Of a stretch of DNA of 64,000 bases, positions 31,531 through 41,200 are shown piece by piece (the stretch's first letter is position 1; every line of letters starts with the position of its first letter). This stretch comes from an uncultured Bacteroides sp. Its GTDB lineage: Bacteria > Bacteroidota > Bacteroidia > Bacteroidales > Bacteroidaceae. The stretch covers positions 1-64,000 of the forward strand of contig CANSEY010000008.1 in NCBI GenBank assembly GCA_947646015.1. The letters run 5' to 3'. Made by a program: the position numbers and the translations under genes. The notes beneath the pieces were generated by a model that saw only the letters and a list, made by a program, of their open reading frames with translations, searched no databases and was not told where the DNA came from.

Positions 31531-31875
31531 ATGGAAAACTATATAAAGAAAGCGGCGGATGCTTTCCTTGTGGAGCGTCCGTACGGTATGCGTGTGGATT
31601 ACAGGAAGAAAGGATTCGTGCTGTTTAACCGTAACCTCAATGTGTTGGGAAATGCGGAACAGACCCGTCTGGAAGAACTGCCTCTGGAGCGGTTCAATGT
31701 GGAGGAGATTCCGTTGGAGGGTGAAGTCGTGGAGGAACACTCAGGATTTACCGATGTATTCTTCTATACCGATCTGACCAATCCCTATGCCGGATATGTA
31801 CTGAATTTGCAAAAGCTTAAAGCCTATAACCGGTTGATGTTTCCGCTGGCAATGGCGCTGAACCGTGAATTGTGA
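31531..31875 (+). CDS. ICE protein of unknown function (114 aa)
   Basis: A 114-residue soluble acidic protein, KKAADAFLVERPYGMRVDYR to FPLAMALNREL. No family is recognised. The start at 31531 is set by the promoter box 20 bp upstream; the longer open frame to 31417 crosses the structured element and is rejected. It is a lone rightward gene among leftward ones, with its own promoter and terminator, which suggests an independent role such as regulation. Confidence 0.65.
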   Translation: MENYIKKAADAFLVERPYGMRVDYRKKGFVLFNRNLNVLGNAEQTRLEELPLERFNVEEIPLEGEVVEEHSGFTDVFFYTDLTNPYAGYVLNLQKLKAYNRLMFPLAMALNREL

Positions 31876-31884
31876 GGCCGGAAG

Positions 31885-31929
31885 CCGGTAGCGGTAACAG
31901 CTGCATGGAGCAGACCGTTACCGCCCCGG
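31885..31929. terminator. Bidirectional terminator
   Basis: CCGG plus GCGGTAAC pairs with GTTACCGC plus CCGG. It separates the rightward 114-aa gene from the convergent 236-aa gene. The U-tract is weak on both sides. Confidence 0.6.
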
Positions 31930-31935
31930 ATTTAA

Positions 31936-32646
31936 TTATTTGCCCTCTTTTTCTGTAATGAACGCCAGATAGGCGGACACGGCCTTATGGCATCCGGTAA
32001 AGTCCGGAGTCCGGCAGCCCTTGATTTTCCGGAAACTGACGGTGCCGTTCCTGTCAATGCCCCTCACATGCCTGTTGAATGTCCCTTTGGTTCTGATATG
32101 GATGTCAAAACCGTCCCTTCCGGTGATTTCAACGAACATTTCTCCCGTGATCCGTTCCCCGTCCAGGAATTTCTCTTTCTGTTCATTGAGTAGCCGCTGA
32201 TGTTGCTCTTCCTGCACTCTGCGCTCTTCCGCCTCTTTCTCCTTCTGCTCCCTGCGTTTCTGCTCCTGTATTCTTTTATATTCCTCACGGGCTTGCACCA
32301 GGGAAGTGGTGTCAAGTCCGAGAGCCTCGAACACGCGAACGGAGATCAAATTGACGAAGGCTCCTCTTTCCGCACTTTGAAGCGTATCCGCAATCCAGTT
32401 CCTGCAATAGGTGGCGGCTTCCTCTCTGCAATCTTCTCCCTTGAGAAACCGGCGTGAATACTGCCCGCTGGAAAAATAAACGTTTTCAATCCGGCAGACC
32501 ACATGGAAACAGTCATCGTCTTCATTCCCGTCTTCGTTCTTTCTTGACAGGGAGAGATATACATTCTTCGCATACGGCTCCAGTTCCATATAAGAAGCCA
32601 CGACGGTATTCCCGTCAGACTTGTACTTGAACACTTTTGCTTTCAT
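31936..32646 (-). CDS. Unknown ICE protein with a charged coiled coil (236 aa)
   Basis: A 236-residue protein with a folded N-terminal part (KAKVFKYKSDGNTVVASYMEL), a long charged coiled coil (YKRIQEQKRREQKEKEAEER and on, about residues 125-160) and a C-terminal domain (FVEITGRDGFDIHIRTKGTF). I know no family. It is the last gene of the long leftward operon that begins with the ArdA-like gene at 38078 and starts 2 bp after the 121-aa gene. Confidence 0.65.
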   Translation of the reverse strand: MKAKVFKYKSDGNTVVASYMELEPYAKNVYLSLSRKNEDGNEDDDCFHVVCRIENVYFSSGQYSRRFLKGEDCREEAATYCRNWIADTLQSAERGAFVNLISVRVFEALGLDTTSLVQAREEYKRIQEQKRREQKEKEAEERRVQEEQHQRLLNEQKEKFLDGERITGEMFVEITGRDGFDIHIRTKGTFNRHVRGIDRNGTVSFRKIKGCRTPDFTGCHKAVSAYLAFITEKEGK

Positions 32647-32648
32647 TG

Positions 32649-33014
32649 TTACATTTTTTTTGATTGTCCGTTCATATAATCCGTAATTCTCATTTCCAGT
32701 TCATCGTATATCCGGTTGAACAGTTCCTGGTACTCTTCCAGAAAAGCCCCGTCCGTATCGCACATGTCTTCGAGTGTCTTTCCATTTGCACGGCACAGCT
32801 CCGTATCGGCCAGCTCACAGACAATCTCGCTGAGCATCGAGCGGTCCTTGTCTTCGGGAAGCAGCCCTCCTTTTTTCAGAAGGCAGTAGTTACGGATATT
32901 GATTCGCAAATACAGGTCCGCCTCTTTCCACCGTCCATCGGGAAAAAGAGAGAATGCCTGTTTCAGTCCGTCGGGCTGTCCGCCCCACCATTCGTTCAAA
33001 TTGTTCGGTTCCAT
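32649..33014 (-). CDS. Unknown acidic ICE protein (121 aa)
   Basis: A 121-residue acidic, helical protein: LNEWWGGQPDGLKQAFSLFP at the start and YQELFNRIYDELEMRITDYM at the end. No domain is recognised. It sits between the J-domain gene (10 bp) and the 236-aa gene (2 bp) in one operon. Confidence 0.62.
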   Translation of the reverse strand: MEPNNLNEWWGGQPDGLKQAFSLFPDGRWKEADLYLRINIRNYCLLKKGGLLPEDKDRSMLSEIVCELADTELCRANGKTLEDMCDTDGAFLEEYQELFNRIYDELEMRITDYMNGQSKKM

Positions 33015-33024
33015 ATTGATAAGT

Positions 33025-34047
33025 TTAATTGATTACTGTCTGTTTGGTTTGCCATTGCCGATGGGCGGTGATGTATTCCTGTCGTTCCTTCTCCAGTAAC
33101 GCTTCTGCTTCGGGAGTGTAGCCGATAAAACGAATGTAACCGCCGTTATAGCCTGTAAGCTTGCACCGAATACCGGCTTTCTCCAATTTGTCGATCCGTT
33201 TCTGAGCCAGTTTCGCGCTTGAATAATCCTTCGGCCAGAAATAATGCTCTCCGTGTGAGCCGTAATGGTCTTCTCCGAATATCATTTCGCCGGAATGCCT
33301 CCTGTGCTCGATAAAATCAAAGCGGGCTGTGCCCAACGCCTGCCTGATGGCCTTGTGTGCCGGACCTTCGGGATGCTTGAACACTTCCGGCTTGTCCTTC
33401 CCCTTACAGTCAAGTTTCGGCAGTTCCACCTTGTAAGGCTTCCGGTAACTCCCTATAGCCAATGTCAGGTAGAAATTGGTATGGAAATAATCCGTCATCG
33501 CATCGCTGTCATCGAAGTTGTATGACATGACAAAGTCACAGACATTCAGCATCACCTCCTTGGCACGGTCTGTAAGATCGGGGTTTCGCTCTATGTTGTA
33601 GTGGTTGATATGATCCTGTACTTTGCCGGATTCCCTGGTGAACGCCTCAAAGTCCGCGCTCATCAGTTTGATGTAAATGGAATTGTAGTTCTCCCGTCTG
33701 ACGGAGAACTTATATCTCGGATAGATTTCCTTTAGCCAAGTTCTCACAAGTTCTACGATTTCAGGGGCATGTTGCCCTTTGTAGTTGCGACCTTTCCAAC
33801 GGTATTCATTATACACGTACTCGGTATATTCCTTTGCCGTGGCACCCGAATAGTCATGTTCATACCCGGTTGATGCGGCAGAGACATCCGGTTTGTCTTT
33901 CCAGACTTCAAAAAGCCTTTCAAACTCGGTGTTCACCTGTTGCATGATGGCAGTGTCGCCACCCTTGTCCGGGTGGTGCTGCAATGCCAGACGGCGGTAT
34001 TCCTTCTTCAGGTCCGCCAATGAATGTATGTTATGAAAATAAGCCAT
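33025..34047 (-). CDS. J-domain protein with LPD29-like region
   Basis: A 340-residue protein whose N-terminus is a clear J domain: LADLKKEYRRLALQHHPDKGGD, with the HPD motif near residue 25 that stimulates DnaK ATPase. A middle region (TWLKEIYPRYKFSVRRENYNS, then KVQDHINHYNIERNPDLTD) resembles the large polyvalent-protein domain LPD29 of phages and mobile elements. The C-terminus has a basic GYIRFIGYTPEAEALLEKER. It could recruit host DnaK to ICE proteins or incoming DNA complexes; this is inference. Confidence 0.8.
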   Translation of the reverse strand: MAYFHNIHSLADLKKEYRRLALQHHPDKGGDTAIMQQVNTEFERLFEVWKDKPDVSAASTGYEHDYSGATAKEYTEYVYNEYRWKGRNYKGQHAPEIVELVRTWLKEIYPRYKFSVRRENYNSIYIKLMSADFEAFTRESGKVQDHINHYNIERNPDLTDRAKEVMLNVCDFVMSYNFDDSDAMTDYFHTNFYLTLAIGSYRKPYKVELPKLDCKGKDKPEVFKHPEGPAHKAIRQALGTARFDFIEHRRHSGEMIFGEDHYGSHGEHYFWPKDYSSAKLAQKRIDKLEKAGIRCKLTGYNGGYIRFIGYTPEAEALLEKERQEYITAHRQWQTKQTVIN

Positions 34048-34059
34048 AGCTATAGGTAT

Positions 34060-34269
34060 TTATGCCCCTGCGAGGCGGTTGATAAAATATTCCTGGTTGT
34101 CAAGGTCAAGTCCGAGGTTGCTGCACGCCATTTCGATGTCATCTTCCCTCAGGTCGTCCGCCTCCTGCAACTCGCGCAGGTACCGGATTTCAGAATCCAA
34201 GTATTCCTGCGCTTCCATATGGCTGCAACTGCATGAGTTGCTAATCTGTTCAATGATGTTAATCTGCAT
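34060..34269 (-). CDS. Small unknown ICE protein (69 aa)
   Basis: The start MQINIIEQISNSCSCSHMEA lies 1 bp past the stop of the upstream 210-aa gene, so it is translationally linked. The open frame reaches 41 codons further, but only antisense-like sequence is added. The acidic helical body REDDIEMACSNLGLDLDNQE has no recognised family. Confidence 0.62.
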   Translation of the reverse strand: MQINIIEQISNSCSCSHMEAQEYLDSEIRYLRELQEADDLREDDIEMACSNLGLDLDNQEYFINRLAGA

Positions 34270-34270
34270 A

Positions 34271-34903
34271 TTATTCGTTTTTAGAATTATACCTGTTGTA
34301 AATTTCCCGTTTATGTTCGTAGTCCCGGCTGTTCCACCATTGGTCTGCCGCATCAATGAATGTCTGCGTGTTTTCGGAAGGCGGAGAGTCACAGACTTTC
34401 AACCCTGTGATTTGTTCCTTTGTTTCAAAACCGCACGACTCCCACCAGCCCTGCATCTTTTGTGTGAACTCCGCCTTAGTACAGAAAAAGACCTGAACGC
34501 CACATTCTTCGCACCATTTCCCATCGCACCACAGCCCGTTATTGTCATCATGCACATAGCTGATACGTTCATCCGTATTGGCGTTTATCCATGCTTGGAT
34601 TTCCAACTGCCGTGAACCGCATTCTTTACAGACAAGGATGTCGGAATCGTCCGGCTCTTTTCTGAAAGCCCTGCCGTCATAGAGTGTAACGGCACGTTCC
34701 ACGAGCAATTTCTGGTTGTTTTCCGATAACTCGGCAAAGAACCGTTCCGCCGCGCCGAATATGGACTTGTCCGCCAATGCGGACCATTTATCCCAGAAGT
34801 GCCGGTACATATCTCCAAATACGGCCTTGCATTCTTCCTTGCTCCAGGCGTTCCACATATAGTAGAAGAAGCTGGAGACTGCGTTTTCCGCTTGATATTT
34901 CAT
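34271..34903 (-). CDS. Unknown ICE protein with Cys pairs (210 aa)
   Basis: A 210-residue protein. Cysteine pairs CKECG (about residue 92) and CDGKWCEECG (about 125) suggest a zinc ribbon. The rest is helical, with many Trp. There is no membrane segment. It overlaps the 195-aa gene by 4 bp. Function unknown; membership in the element-D operon suggests an accessory role in transfer or defence evasion. Confidence 0.65.
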   Translation of the reverse strand: MKYQAENAVSSFFYYMWNAWSKEECKAVFGDMYRHFWDKWSALADKSIFGAAERFFAELSENNQKLLVERAVTLYDGRAFRKEPDDSDILVCKECGSRQLEIQAWINANTDERISYVHDDNNGLWCDGKWCEECGVQVFFCTKAEFTQKMQGWWESCGFETKEQITGLKVCDSPPSENTQTFIDAADQWWNSRDYEHKREIYNRYNSKNE

Positions 34904-35487
34904 TGTTCTTCAATTTGTGGTTCTACTTTTTTGCTCTCTTCCAGTTGCTGCCATACAGCCTCATACATTCCGGAAAGCCAGTCGATGTTACTGGCTCCGA
35001 GTTCGAACGGGCTGTAACATTCCACTTCATCACCGCTTTCTTTCTCTTCGGCAAGGACGGTCAGGCTGCTGTCCGTTACCCGGAGTCCTGTCACCCTGCA
35101 TTCGTAGGGGTCTCCGTTCTTGCCAAACCATATCACCCAGACCGGGTCATAATCCTCTTCCGGAAACCGTATCGCGTTCATGGCATGGTCATGGAGCAAC
35201 TGCCGTATCGCTTCGATGATGTCTTTTCGCAGTTCTTCGATCCTGTCTCCGAACACCGACATGGGGGATTTCCCGCCTCGCTGCCTTACGGAGAGAACCT
35301 GCAAGTCCGGATGACAACCGAACTTCCAGTCCGTCACTTCATCGTCATCCCGCGTTGTGTGGATGTTGCCGCCCAATACCAGACCGCAGTCTTCCGCCAC
35401 CATGCTTTCCGCTTCTTCACGGTCTTCCGCCACCACTGTGTAAGTACCCTCGAAGATGTACCTTACTTTTACATCGTATTTTTCCAT
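34900..35487 (-). CDS. Unknown acidic ICE protein (195 aa)
   Basis: A 195-residue acidic protein opening KYDVKVRYIFEGTYTVVAED, a beta-strand pattern like DpnD/PcfM-type small domains, followed by an acidic middle (DDDEVTDWKFGC) and a helical acidic C-terminus. The family is not certain. Its net negative charge is compatible with a DNA-mimic protein. It overlaps the next gene by 4 bp. Confidence 0.62.
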   Translation of the reverse strand: MEKYDVKVRYIFEGTYTVVAEDREEAESMVAEDCGLVLGGNIHTTRDDDEVTDWKFGCHPDLQVLSVRQRGGKSPMSVFGDRIEELRKDIIEAIRQLLHDHAMNAIRFPEEDYDPVWVIWFGKNGDPYECRVTGLRVTDSSLTVLAEEKESGDEVECYSPFELGASNIDWLSGMYEAVWQQLEESKKVEPQIEEQ

Positions 35488-35524
35488 AATCTTCTATGAT
35501 TTGATTGTTGATTAGTTGATTTTA

Positions 35525-36454
35525 TCAGGATACAATGCGAACCGCATCTCCGAAAAAGGAGTCGTCCACCCCATATACATGCCGGACCGAACAGTCATAT
35601 TTGGAACGTTCGTCATCCAGCCGGAAGCGGAAACCATGATAGTCCTTGACTTCCAATTTCAGCTTTACGTCCCGTTTCAGTTCCATTTCAAGCAGGCTTC
35701 CACCACCATACGTCGAACTGAAAAGTCCGCAACAGTTGCCTTTGGGGATAATGACCTCTTTCAATGAAAAGTCGGCTTCATACAGCTCTTTCAGGCTTAC
35801 CCTGCCGATGTAAGTCAGCAGGTTCGCCCCGCAGCAGGAATTGATAAGTTCCTCGTAGAATTGTTCGTAGGAAACCTGCTCCTTGCCGTTCCGGTTCTTA
35901 CGGTTCGGGAAACGCCCGTAAGCCCTGTAGCCGTGCTCTGTCAAGATTTTCTTTACTCTCGCCGGATTGAGGTTCAGGCTGTCCACCATGTCCCCGAAGT
36001 AGGATTCCTCGTACCTGTAACCGCCTTGCGATTCAAACCAGTTGGAGTTGATGCAGTCATAGTTGGAAAGCATCTCCACACGGATAGGAATGTCGTCCGT
36101 GTGCCTTACCAATTCCTTCACCACGTCCGAATCGTTGCGGCTGTAAATCTCGTCACGGATTTCATCTTCGTATTCATCGAAGAAGTCATCGACCGCTTCC
36201 CCGTCAAAGTCATGGAATACGGCACATTCCTCTTTCAGTTTCGCAATAATCTCACGGACAGCTTCCCATTCGGCATCGCTGTACCACTCGTCTGCCTTTT
36301 CCCACAAATGTTCGCGGCTCTTGCTGTCAAGGCATTTTTGAATCAGTCCGCAATGATTGTCAAGATTGTCATTGTAGTCCGTCCATATTAGTGTATAGGC
36401 CGGTTCCATCAGGGATTTGATGAAATCCAATGTCAATGTTTTCTGTTCATCCAT
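35525..36454 (-). CDS. Unknown acidic ICE protein (309 aa)
   Basis: A 309-residue protein. The first half is very acidic (FDGEAVDDFFDEYEDEIRDE around residues 80-100); the second half contains LIRHTDDIPIRVEM-like text and conserved PARVKKILTEHGYRAYGRFP. No enzyme motif is evident. The acidic half may mimic DNA, as in ArdA-type anti-restriction proteins; that is speculation from composition and operon context. It is 37 bp upstream of the 195-aa gene. Confidence 0.62.
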   Translation of the reverse strand: MDEQKTLTLDFIKSLMEPAYTLIWTDYNDNLDNHCGLIQKCLDSKSREHLWEKADEWYSDAEWEAVREIIAKLKEECAVFHDFDGEAVDDFFDEYEDEIRDEIYSRNDSDVVKELVRHTDDIPIRVEMLSNYDCINSNWFESQGGYRYEESYFGDMVDSLNLNPARVKKILTEHGYRAYGRFPNRKNRNGKEQVSYEQFYEELINSCCGANLLTYIGRVSLKELYEADFSLKEVIIPKGNCCGLFSSTYGGGSLLEMELKRDVKLKLEVKDYHGFRFRLDDERSKYDCSVRHVYGVDDSFFGDAVRIVS

Positions 36455-36544
36455 TTCTGTTACCTGTGTACGGCAGGATTCCTTTTCCCGTACATACCGT
36501 TATAAATGACGGAAGCGGCCTTCAAGCCGCCTCCGTGTTGTTTC

Positions 36545-36832
36545 CTAACCATACAGTTCCTTCACGATCTTGTCATATATTTCCTTTGCCATTTCCGTAT
36601 TCCGGTTGAAGTGGAAATAAGCCGTGTATCTGTATCCTGTTCTTGGCACTCCTCCGCACTGCTGTATTGCCCTGTCTATCTCCCAGTCGATATCACCTAT
36701 GCCAAGAGATATGCTTGTGCCATGCAGCATACACCGTGCGAGTTTCAATGCGGAATCTGTCTTGTCTTCCTTGCGCAACCGGTCGAAAGCCATCAGCGCG
36801 ATTTGTCTGTTTGAAATCTTTATCTCTTCCAT
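36545..36832 (-). CDS. Small unknown ICE protein (95 aa)
   Basis: A 95-residue helical protein: SNRQIALMAFDRLRKEDKTD to AKEIYDKIVKELYG. It lies between the nonsense-interrupted gene and the 309-aa gene in the element-D operon. No family is recognised. The gap of 90 bp to the 309-aa gene is the largest in this operon. Confidence 0.6.
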   Translation of the reverse strand: MEEIKISNRQIALMAFDRLRKEDKTDSALKLARCMLHGTSISLGIGDIDWEIDRAIQQCGGVPRTGYRYTAYFHFNRNTEMAKEIYDKIVKELYG

Positions 36833-36852
36833 ATATTTTGCATCTGTTTGGG

Positions 36853-37221
36853 TCAGACAATCCCGGTAAGTTGCCTGAATCGCGCAACTATTTCATTGCA
36901 TTTGCTTTGGGCAAGTTCCTCATATTTTTTGCAAATGGCACAGTATGCCTTCCAAGGTTGGCCTCTAAGCTCGTGCTCGTATGAGGACCTGACCAATTCC
37001 GGATATTCTTCAAAAAGTGTCTTGAATGCTTTACGCCATTTGCGCCCTTGCTACAATCCGTTTGCTATCAATGTTATGAATTCAAACATCTGTTCGTCTG
37101 TTTTCACATCCAATGCATAAAAATGGTCTGTTGTCGGCCACACGTTGTTGGAATGCTGCCAAGTTTCTATCTGCTTGGTTTTGGCATTGTATGCCATTCT
37201 TGTAATTACCTGGTGACTCAT
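36853..37221 (-). pseudogene. Small ICE gene interrupted by an in-frame amber codon
   Basis: The frame begins MSHQVITRMAYNAKTKQIE at 37221, runs 56 codons to a TAG at 37051-37053, then continues open for 65 more codons (QGRKWRKAFKTLFEEYPELV to RFRQLTGIV) to TGA. Both halves read like ordinary protein, so one point mutation (CAG or TGG to TAG) has split a 121-residue protein. The upstream half still has normal spacing in the operon. Sequencing error or suppression of TAG cannot be excluded. Confidence 0.7.
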
Positions 37222-37233
37222 ATTGATATGTTT

Positions 37234-37548
37234 TTAGTTCATTACCGTATTGTCTCTTTTCCTGTCACGGCTTGCCAGCATCCCGAAATGGATGCTGAAT
37301 ATGCGCCGGCTGAAGCAGAGCGGCGAGTTGTATTCCACCCGTTGCCACAGGGTAAAGTGGTTGTCGGAGAATGACCATCTGAAATATCCTGACAACGAGC
37401 CGAATAGCGGATTGGCATTCCTGTTTATCAGGAACCTGTTCACATCCACGATGTGCCCTGCCGTCAGGAGAATGTTCAGTATCTCCACAAACGCCATTTG
37501 CGAATAGGGGTCAACCGGCATTACCGGTCCTTTGAAGTTGATTTCCAT
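37234..37548 (-). CDS. Small unknown ICE protein (104 aa)
   Basis: A 104-residue protein, NFKGPVMPVDPYSQMAFVEI to MLASRDRKRDNTVMN. No family is recognised. It follows the ArdA-like gene by 20 bp and precedes the amber-interrupted gene by 12 bp in the element-D operon. Confidence 0.6.
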   Translation of the reverse strand: MEINFKGPVMPVDPYSQMAFVEILNILLTAGHIVDVNRFLINRNANPLFGSLSGYFRWSFSDNHFTLWQRVEYNSPLCFSRRIFSIHFGMLASRDRKRDNTVMN

Positions 37549-37568
37549 CTTGTATATGTTTATACGCT

Positions 37569-38078
37569 TTAATCGTAATTGTCATCGAATACCTCGAAGC
37601 GGGGAATACCCGTGTCGAAATAGTTGCTTGATATGCCCGGATAGTACAGCAGGCTGTCATCCCCGCTGTCCGGGCAAGGCTCATCGTCGATATAGGCCGC
37701 ATTTCCATAAAGTTCGATATAGTGCGCCACCAGCAGGTGCGGGTCTTCCGTACTGATGTCATGCCCGTAACGGTCACACCAGTCGAAGAAGCAATCCTTG
37801 TCGGGTTCCTCCAGCTGTTCCATCGCCTCCCTTATCTCGAAGAAGTTGGAACACAGCCATTCCCGGTTGATGAGCAGGTCCGGGATTTCCTCCCATCTCG
37901 TGTACCTGTATTCCGGAGTTTCCTCTTCGGGAAACAGTTCGGAGCAGGTGCACAGGAATTCCCCCATGTCGCCGAAGTCGGACATTTGCAGCAGGTTGTC
38001 TTTTTCCTGCCCCATGTCTATGAGATGCTGCGTGGTCACTGCCACTTCTGCCTGATTCAAGTCCATGATATTCTTCAT
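37569..38078 (-). CDS. ArdA-like anti-restriction protein
   Basis: A 169-residue, strongly acidic protein, the size and charge of ArdA. ArdA-like blocks are CSELFPEEETPEYRYTRWEEIPDLLI, then FFEIREAMEQLEEPDKDCFFDWC and HYIELYGNAAYIDDEPCPD. ArdA mimics bent B-DNA and inhibits type I restriction enzymes, protecting newly transferred DNA. It is the first gene behind structured element D, exactly the slot expected for a gene expressed on entry. The ArdA call is by pattern, not by a full alignment. Confidence 0.68.
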   Translation of the reverse strand: MKNIMDLNQAEVAVTTQHLIDMGQEKDNLLQMSDFGDMGEFLCTCSELFPEEETPEYRYTRWEEIPDLLINREWLCSNFFEIREAMEQLEEPDKDCFFDWCDRYGHDISTEDPHLLVAHYIELYGNAAYIDDEPCPDSGDDSLLYYPGISSNYFDTGIPRFEVFDDNYD

Positions 38079-38098
38079 TATAGTTTATGATTCGGAAC

Positions 38099-38270
38099 CG
38101 GGGATTTCATTCCACAGGCTCCAAAAGGTCCGCACCCCGGCAGTGCAGGGTTTTTCGGGATAATACCGGAGCCTCCGGCGAGGATGATTTTCCCGAAAAC
38201 CGCTTGCGGCATGACCTTGCCCTGCCGGTAAGGGGGCGGGCTACCTTTGCCTGTGGAATGGAATCTGCGG
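38099..38270 (-). promoter_or_regulatory. Structured element D (candidate single-strand promoter)
   Basis: The outer stem CATTCCACAGGC pairs exactly with GCCTGTGGAATG, with a sequence quite unlike elements A-C: compensatory change. The middle stem pairs CCGGCAG with CTGCCGG and CAGGGT with ACCTTG; the inner arm GTTTTTCGGGA pairs with TTCCCGAAAAC. The apex is at 38162-38189. The 3-prime arm has CCTTG, 22 nt, TACCTTTG (38242-38249). It lies 21 bp before the ArdA-like start. Confidence 0.72.
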
Positions 38271-38293
38271 TTTCTCATTTGTTTTTCCATTTT

Positions 38294-41200
38294 TCAGTTC
38301 ATGATGCGCTGGCTTCCCCAGCTGATGTGTATCTTGCCTTCGCTGTCCCGTTCCCTGACCAGCAGGCTCTCGATGACGGACATGGTGACGTCGAACTCCT
38401 CGAAGATTTCCGACTGTTCCTTTACTTCGCCCGTCTTGATGAACTCGTTCAGCCGCTCTTTGGTAAGCACCAGCGCCATCAGGTTCTGCTCCACGGAGTC
38501 CTTGTAGGTGACATAATGCACGTCCTTCAGCTCTTTGGAGTCGAGACGGATGAAACGGAAGTAGAACTGCTCCATCTTCGGGATGTTCCATTGCAGGGAT
38601 TCAAGTATCACGTCGTTGCAGGTGGGTATGTTCACCGAACTGCTCAGGCTCTGCTGCGTGCATACCAGTATGCCGTTGATGGTGGAATCGAACTCCGTCA
38701 CGATGCTTTGCCGTTTCTTGAACGCCACGTCGCCCTTGACCACAAATACGGGACGGTCAGGAAAACATTCGCGAAGACGGCTCTCGTAAAGGTCGAATGC
38801 GGCTATGGACGTGCAGCCGACAGCCACCTTGCCGGGTATCTTCCGTACCAGCCTTTCGATGTACCTTGTCTTGTTCGGAATCCCGTCTCCGGAATAGCCC
38901 TCTATCAGGTGTGGGACGGAGCAGGCCTTGATGAGCAGCTTGATCTGGCGCATAAGCCGGAGTCCGGCATCCTTCTTTGCATCCCCCGTGCTGTTGTAAT
39001 ACAGTTCGCAGATGCGGCAGAACTCCTCGATGATGACACGGTAAACCTCACGCTCGCCGTCGGACGGGCTGACGGTATGTGTCCGTATCTTGTATTTCTC
39101 TCCTGCAAAGTCCCTGAACTTGCGTGTAATGACGGTCTTCCCGATAAGGCCGGCCAGCTCCTCCTTGTTATAGACATCCTGGTTCTGCTTCTCAATGCCG
39201 AACACGGTGGATTTCCCCGGACAGTGGCAGGCACGGAAAAGCACATGCCCCCTGAAAGCGGGGAACGGCTCACCATAGTGCGGATTGTTATCTTCCTCTA
39301 TCTCCTTGTCCCTGTTCTCGTGGTACACACGACTGCTCCAACAGACCATGTTTATGGAATTGTTATATAACAGCTCAAACTGGCTGTACAGTTCGGCGAT
39401 GTTGTTGCGTGTGGTCGTACCGGTGTCGAGTATCTTGTATTTGAGGCGGCGGAAGAGACCGAGGATATGCCTTGTACGTTGTGACGACGGGTTGGTTATC
39501 TCGTCCGACTCGTCGAAAACAAGGCACAGTTTTCTTGAACTGCGTTTGACAAACCTTGCCATGCCCCGTTTCAGCTTGCCGAGCATGGAGGTGGATAGGA
39601 CGATGAACACGCCTTCCGGCACAGCTTCCAGGTCGGCATTGTTCCTTGCCACCCGGAACTGTTCCCTGTTTATCGAGAGGAAGGGTATCCATGTCATATT
39701 GGTGGCGATGGCAGGAGCCAGTATGATGACATTCCGTACTTTGCGGAATTTGAGCAGGTATTTGGCACGATGGTACACGGCGGCTGTCTTGCCAGAGCCT
39801 TGCTGCCAGTTCAGCAGCGCGTGGCGTTTCTGCAAGACGAGGTTCAGGTCGTGTTTCTGGAGCGTGGTAAACTCGCAGGTCTCGCCGTCCTTGTTGATGA
39901 ATGCACACCGGTCCAGGTATTCTTTCAGCCTGCCATCTTCCTCCATTTCCGGGAACTGCCGGTTCTGCATTTCGTACTCTCTCCGCTTGCGTCGGATCAG
40001 TTTCTCCGCCGCACGGATTTGGTGCATGTTCTTTTCTGTCGGCACTTCCGGCATGGGCAGTTCAGTACGTTCCAGCACGAGGTCGTTGATACTTGCCGCC
40101 TTGTGCGGAACTTTGTCAAGGAGTCGCGGAGCATATTGTTTCAGTTTGAAGCCGTATGAGGTCTTCACCAATGCCACTTCCTTGCGAGGTACGGTATTTT
40201 GCGAGGTGATGTACCTGCGGATGACGGCAAGCACTTTCTTCGGGGTCAGTTTGTTCTTCTCCCATTGCTCCACCTGCTCCCGCGTGGCGTTCTCAGGCGG
40301 TTTCTGGTTACGGAACTTCGTGACCAACGCTTCCGCCTTGTCTATATGTTTGTTCAACTTGGCGTGCGCCTTCAGCTCGTACATGTACTTGGCAAGTTTG
40401 TACTCGAACAGCTCAAGTTCTTCCTTGTTGATCCGGTTGGTTTCGCGCATCAGGTCGAAACGCAACCGGTGTTTCATCGCCCTTGCCTCGCCGATGCGCT
40501 TTTTCAGCTCGTCCGCCGTTATGAATTCTTCCGCGTTGTAAGCCTGCATCTTGATGTGGCCCGATTTACGGAGAAATACCATGATTTTCGTATTGAAGTC
40601 ATGGACTCCGACTGCGGCAAAGGCTGACGGGCCCAACTTCGTCTGACCGACAAATGAGAATCTGCCGTTTATACCGGCTATCCGTGTCTTCTCCCAGAAC
40701 CCGCTCTGCATGAAGGAACAGGGCACGATGACCATCAGGATTCCTGCCGGATTGAGCACATCGTAAGCCTTGTCCATATAGTATTCCTGCGACAGTTTGT
40801 AGTCGAACTTCAAGTTAAAAGGAGGATTGCCGATGATAACATCGAAACGTTGTTCCGGATAGTATTGCCGGATGTCGCATTTCTCGATATGGGCTTCCGG
40901 GTAGAGGTATCGTGCGACAGACACGGCCTTGCCGTCTATGTCGAAGCCGTAGGCATTATGCGGGTTGGGCAGATGGTTGAAGAAATTGCCCATACCGCAA
41001 CACATGTCAAGAACCATTTCGGATGAGACAGGACACAGCATATCCACCATGTCCCGGCATATTTCATGCGGGGTGAAGAACTGTCCCATCTCGAACTCCT
41101 TCTTCGCTTCGGCATACTCGTGGTAGCTGGCAAAGTCGGACTGTTTGAGGTTGTGCAGCCCTCCGATACCGGTATAGCAGTTGTAGATGCTCTCCGCCGG

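Noticed and set aside
38087-39370. A 427-codon rightward open frame
   Set aside because: It is antisense to the methyltransferase-helicase gene and crosses structured element D. It has no family features; the leftward gene explains the region.
39285-40541. A 418-codon rightward open frame, Ser/Arg/Phe rich
   Set aside because: Antisense shadow of the 1000-aa fusion gene with a composition typical of reversed coding sequence.
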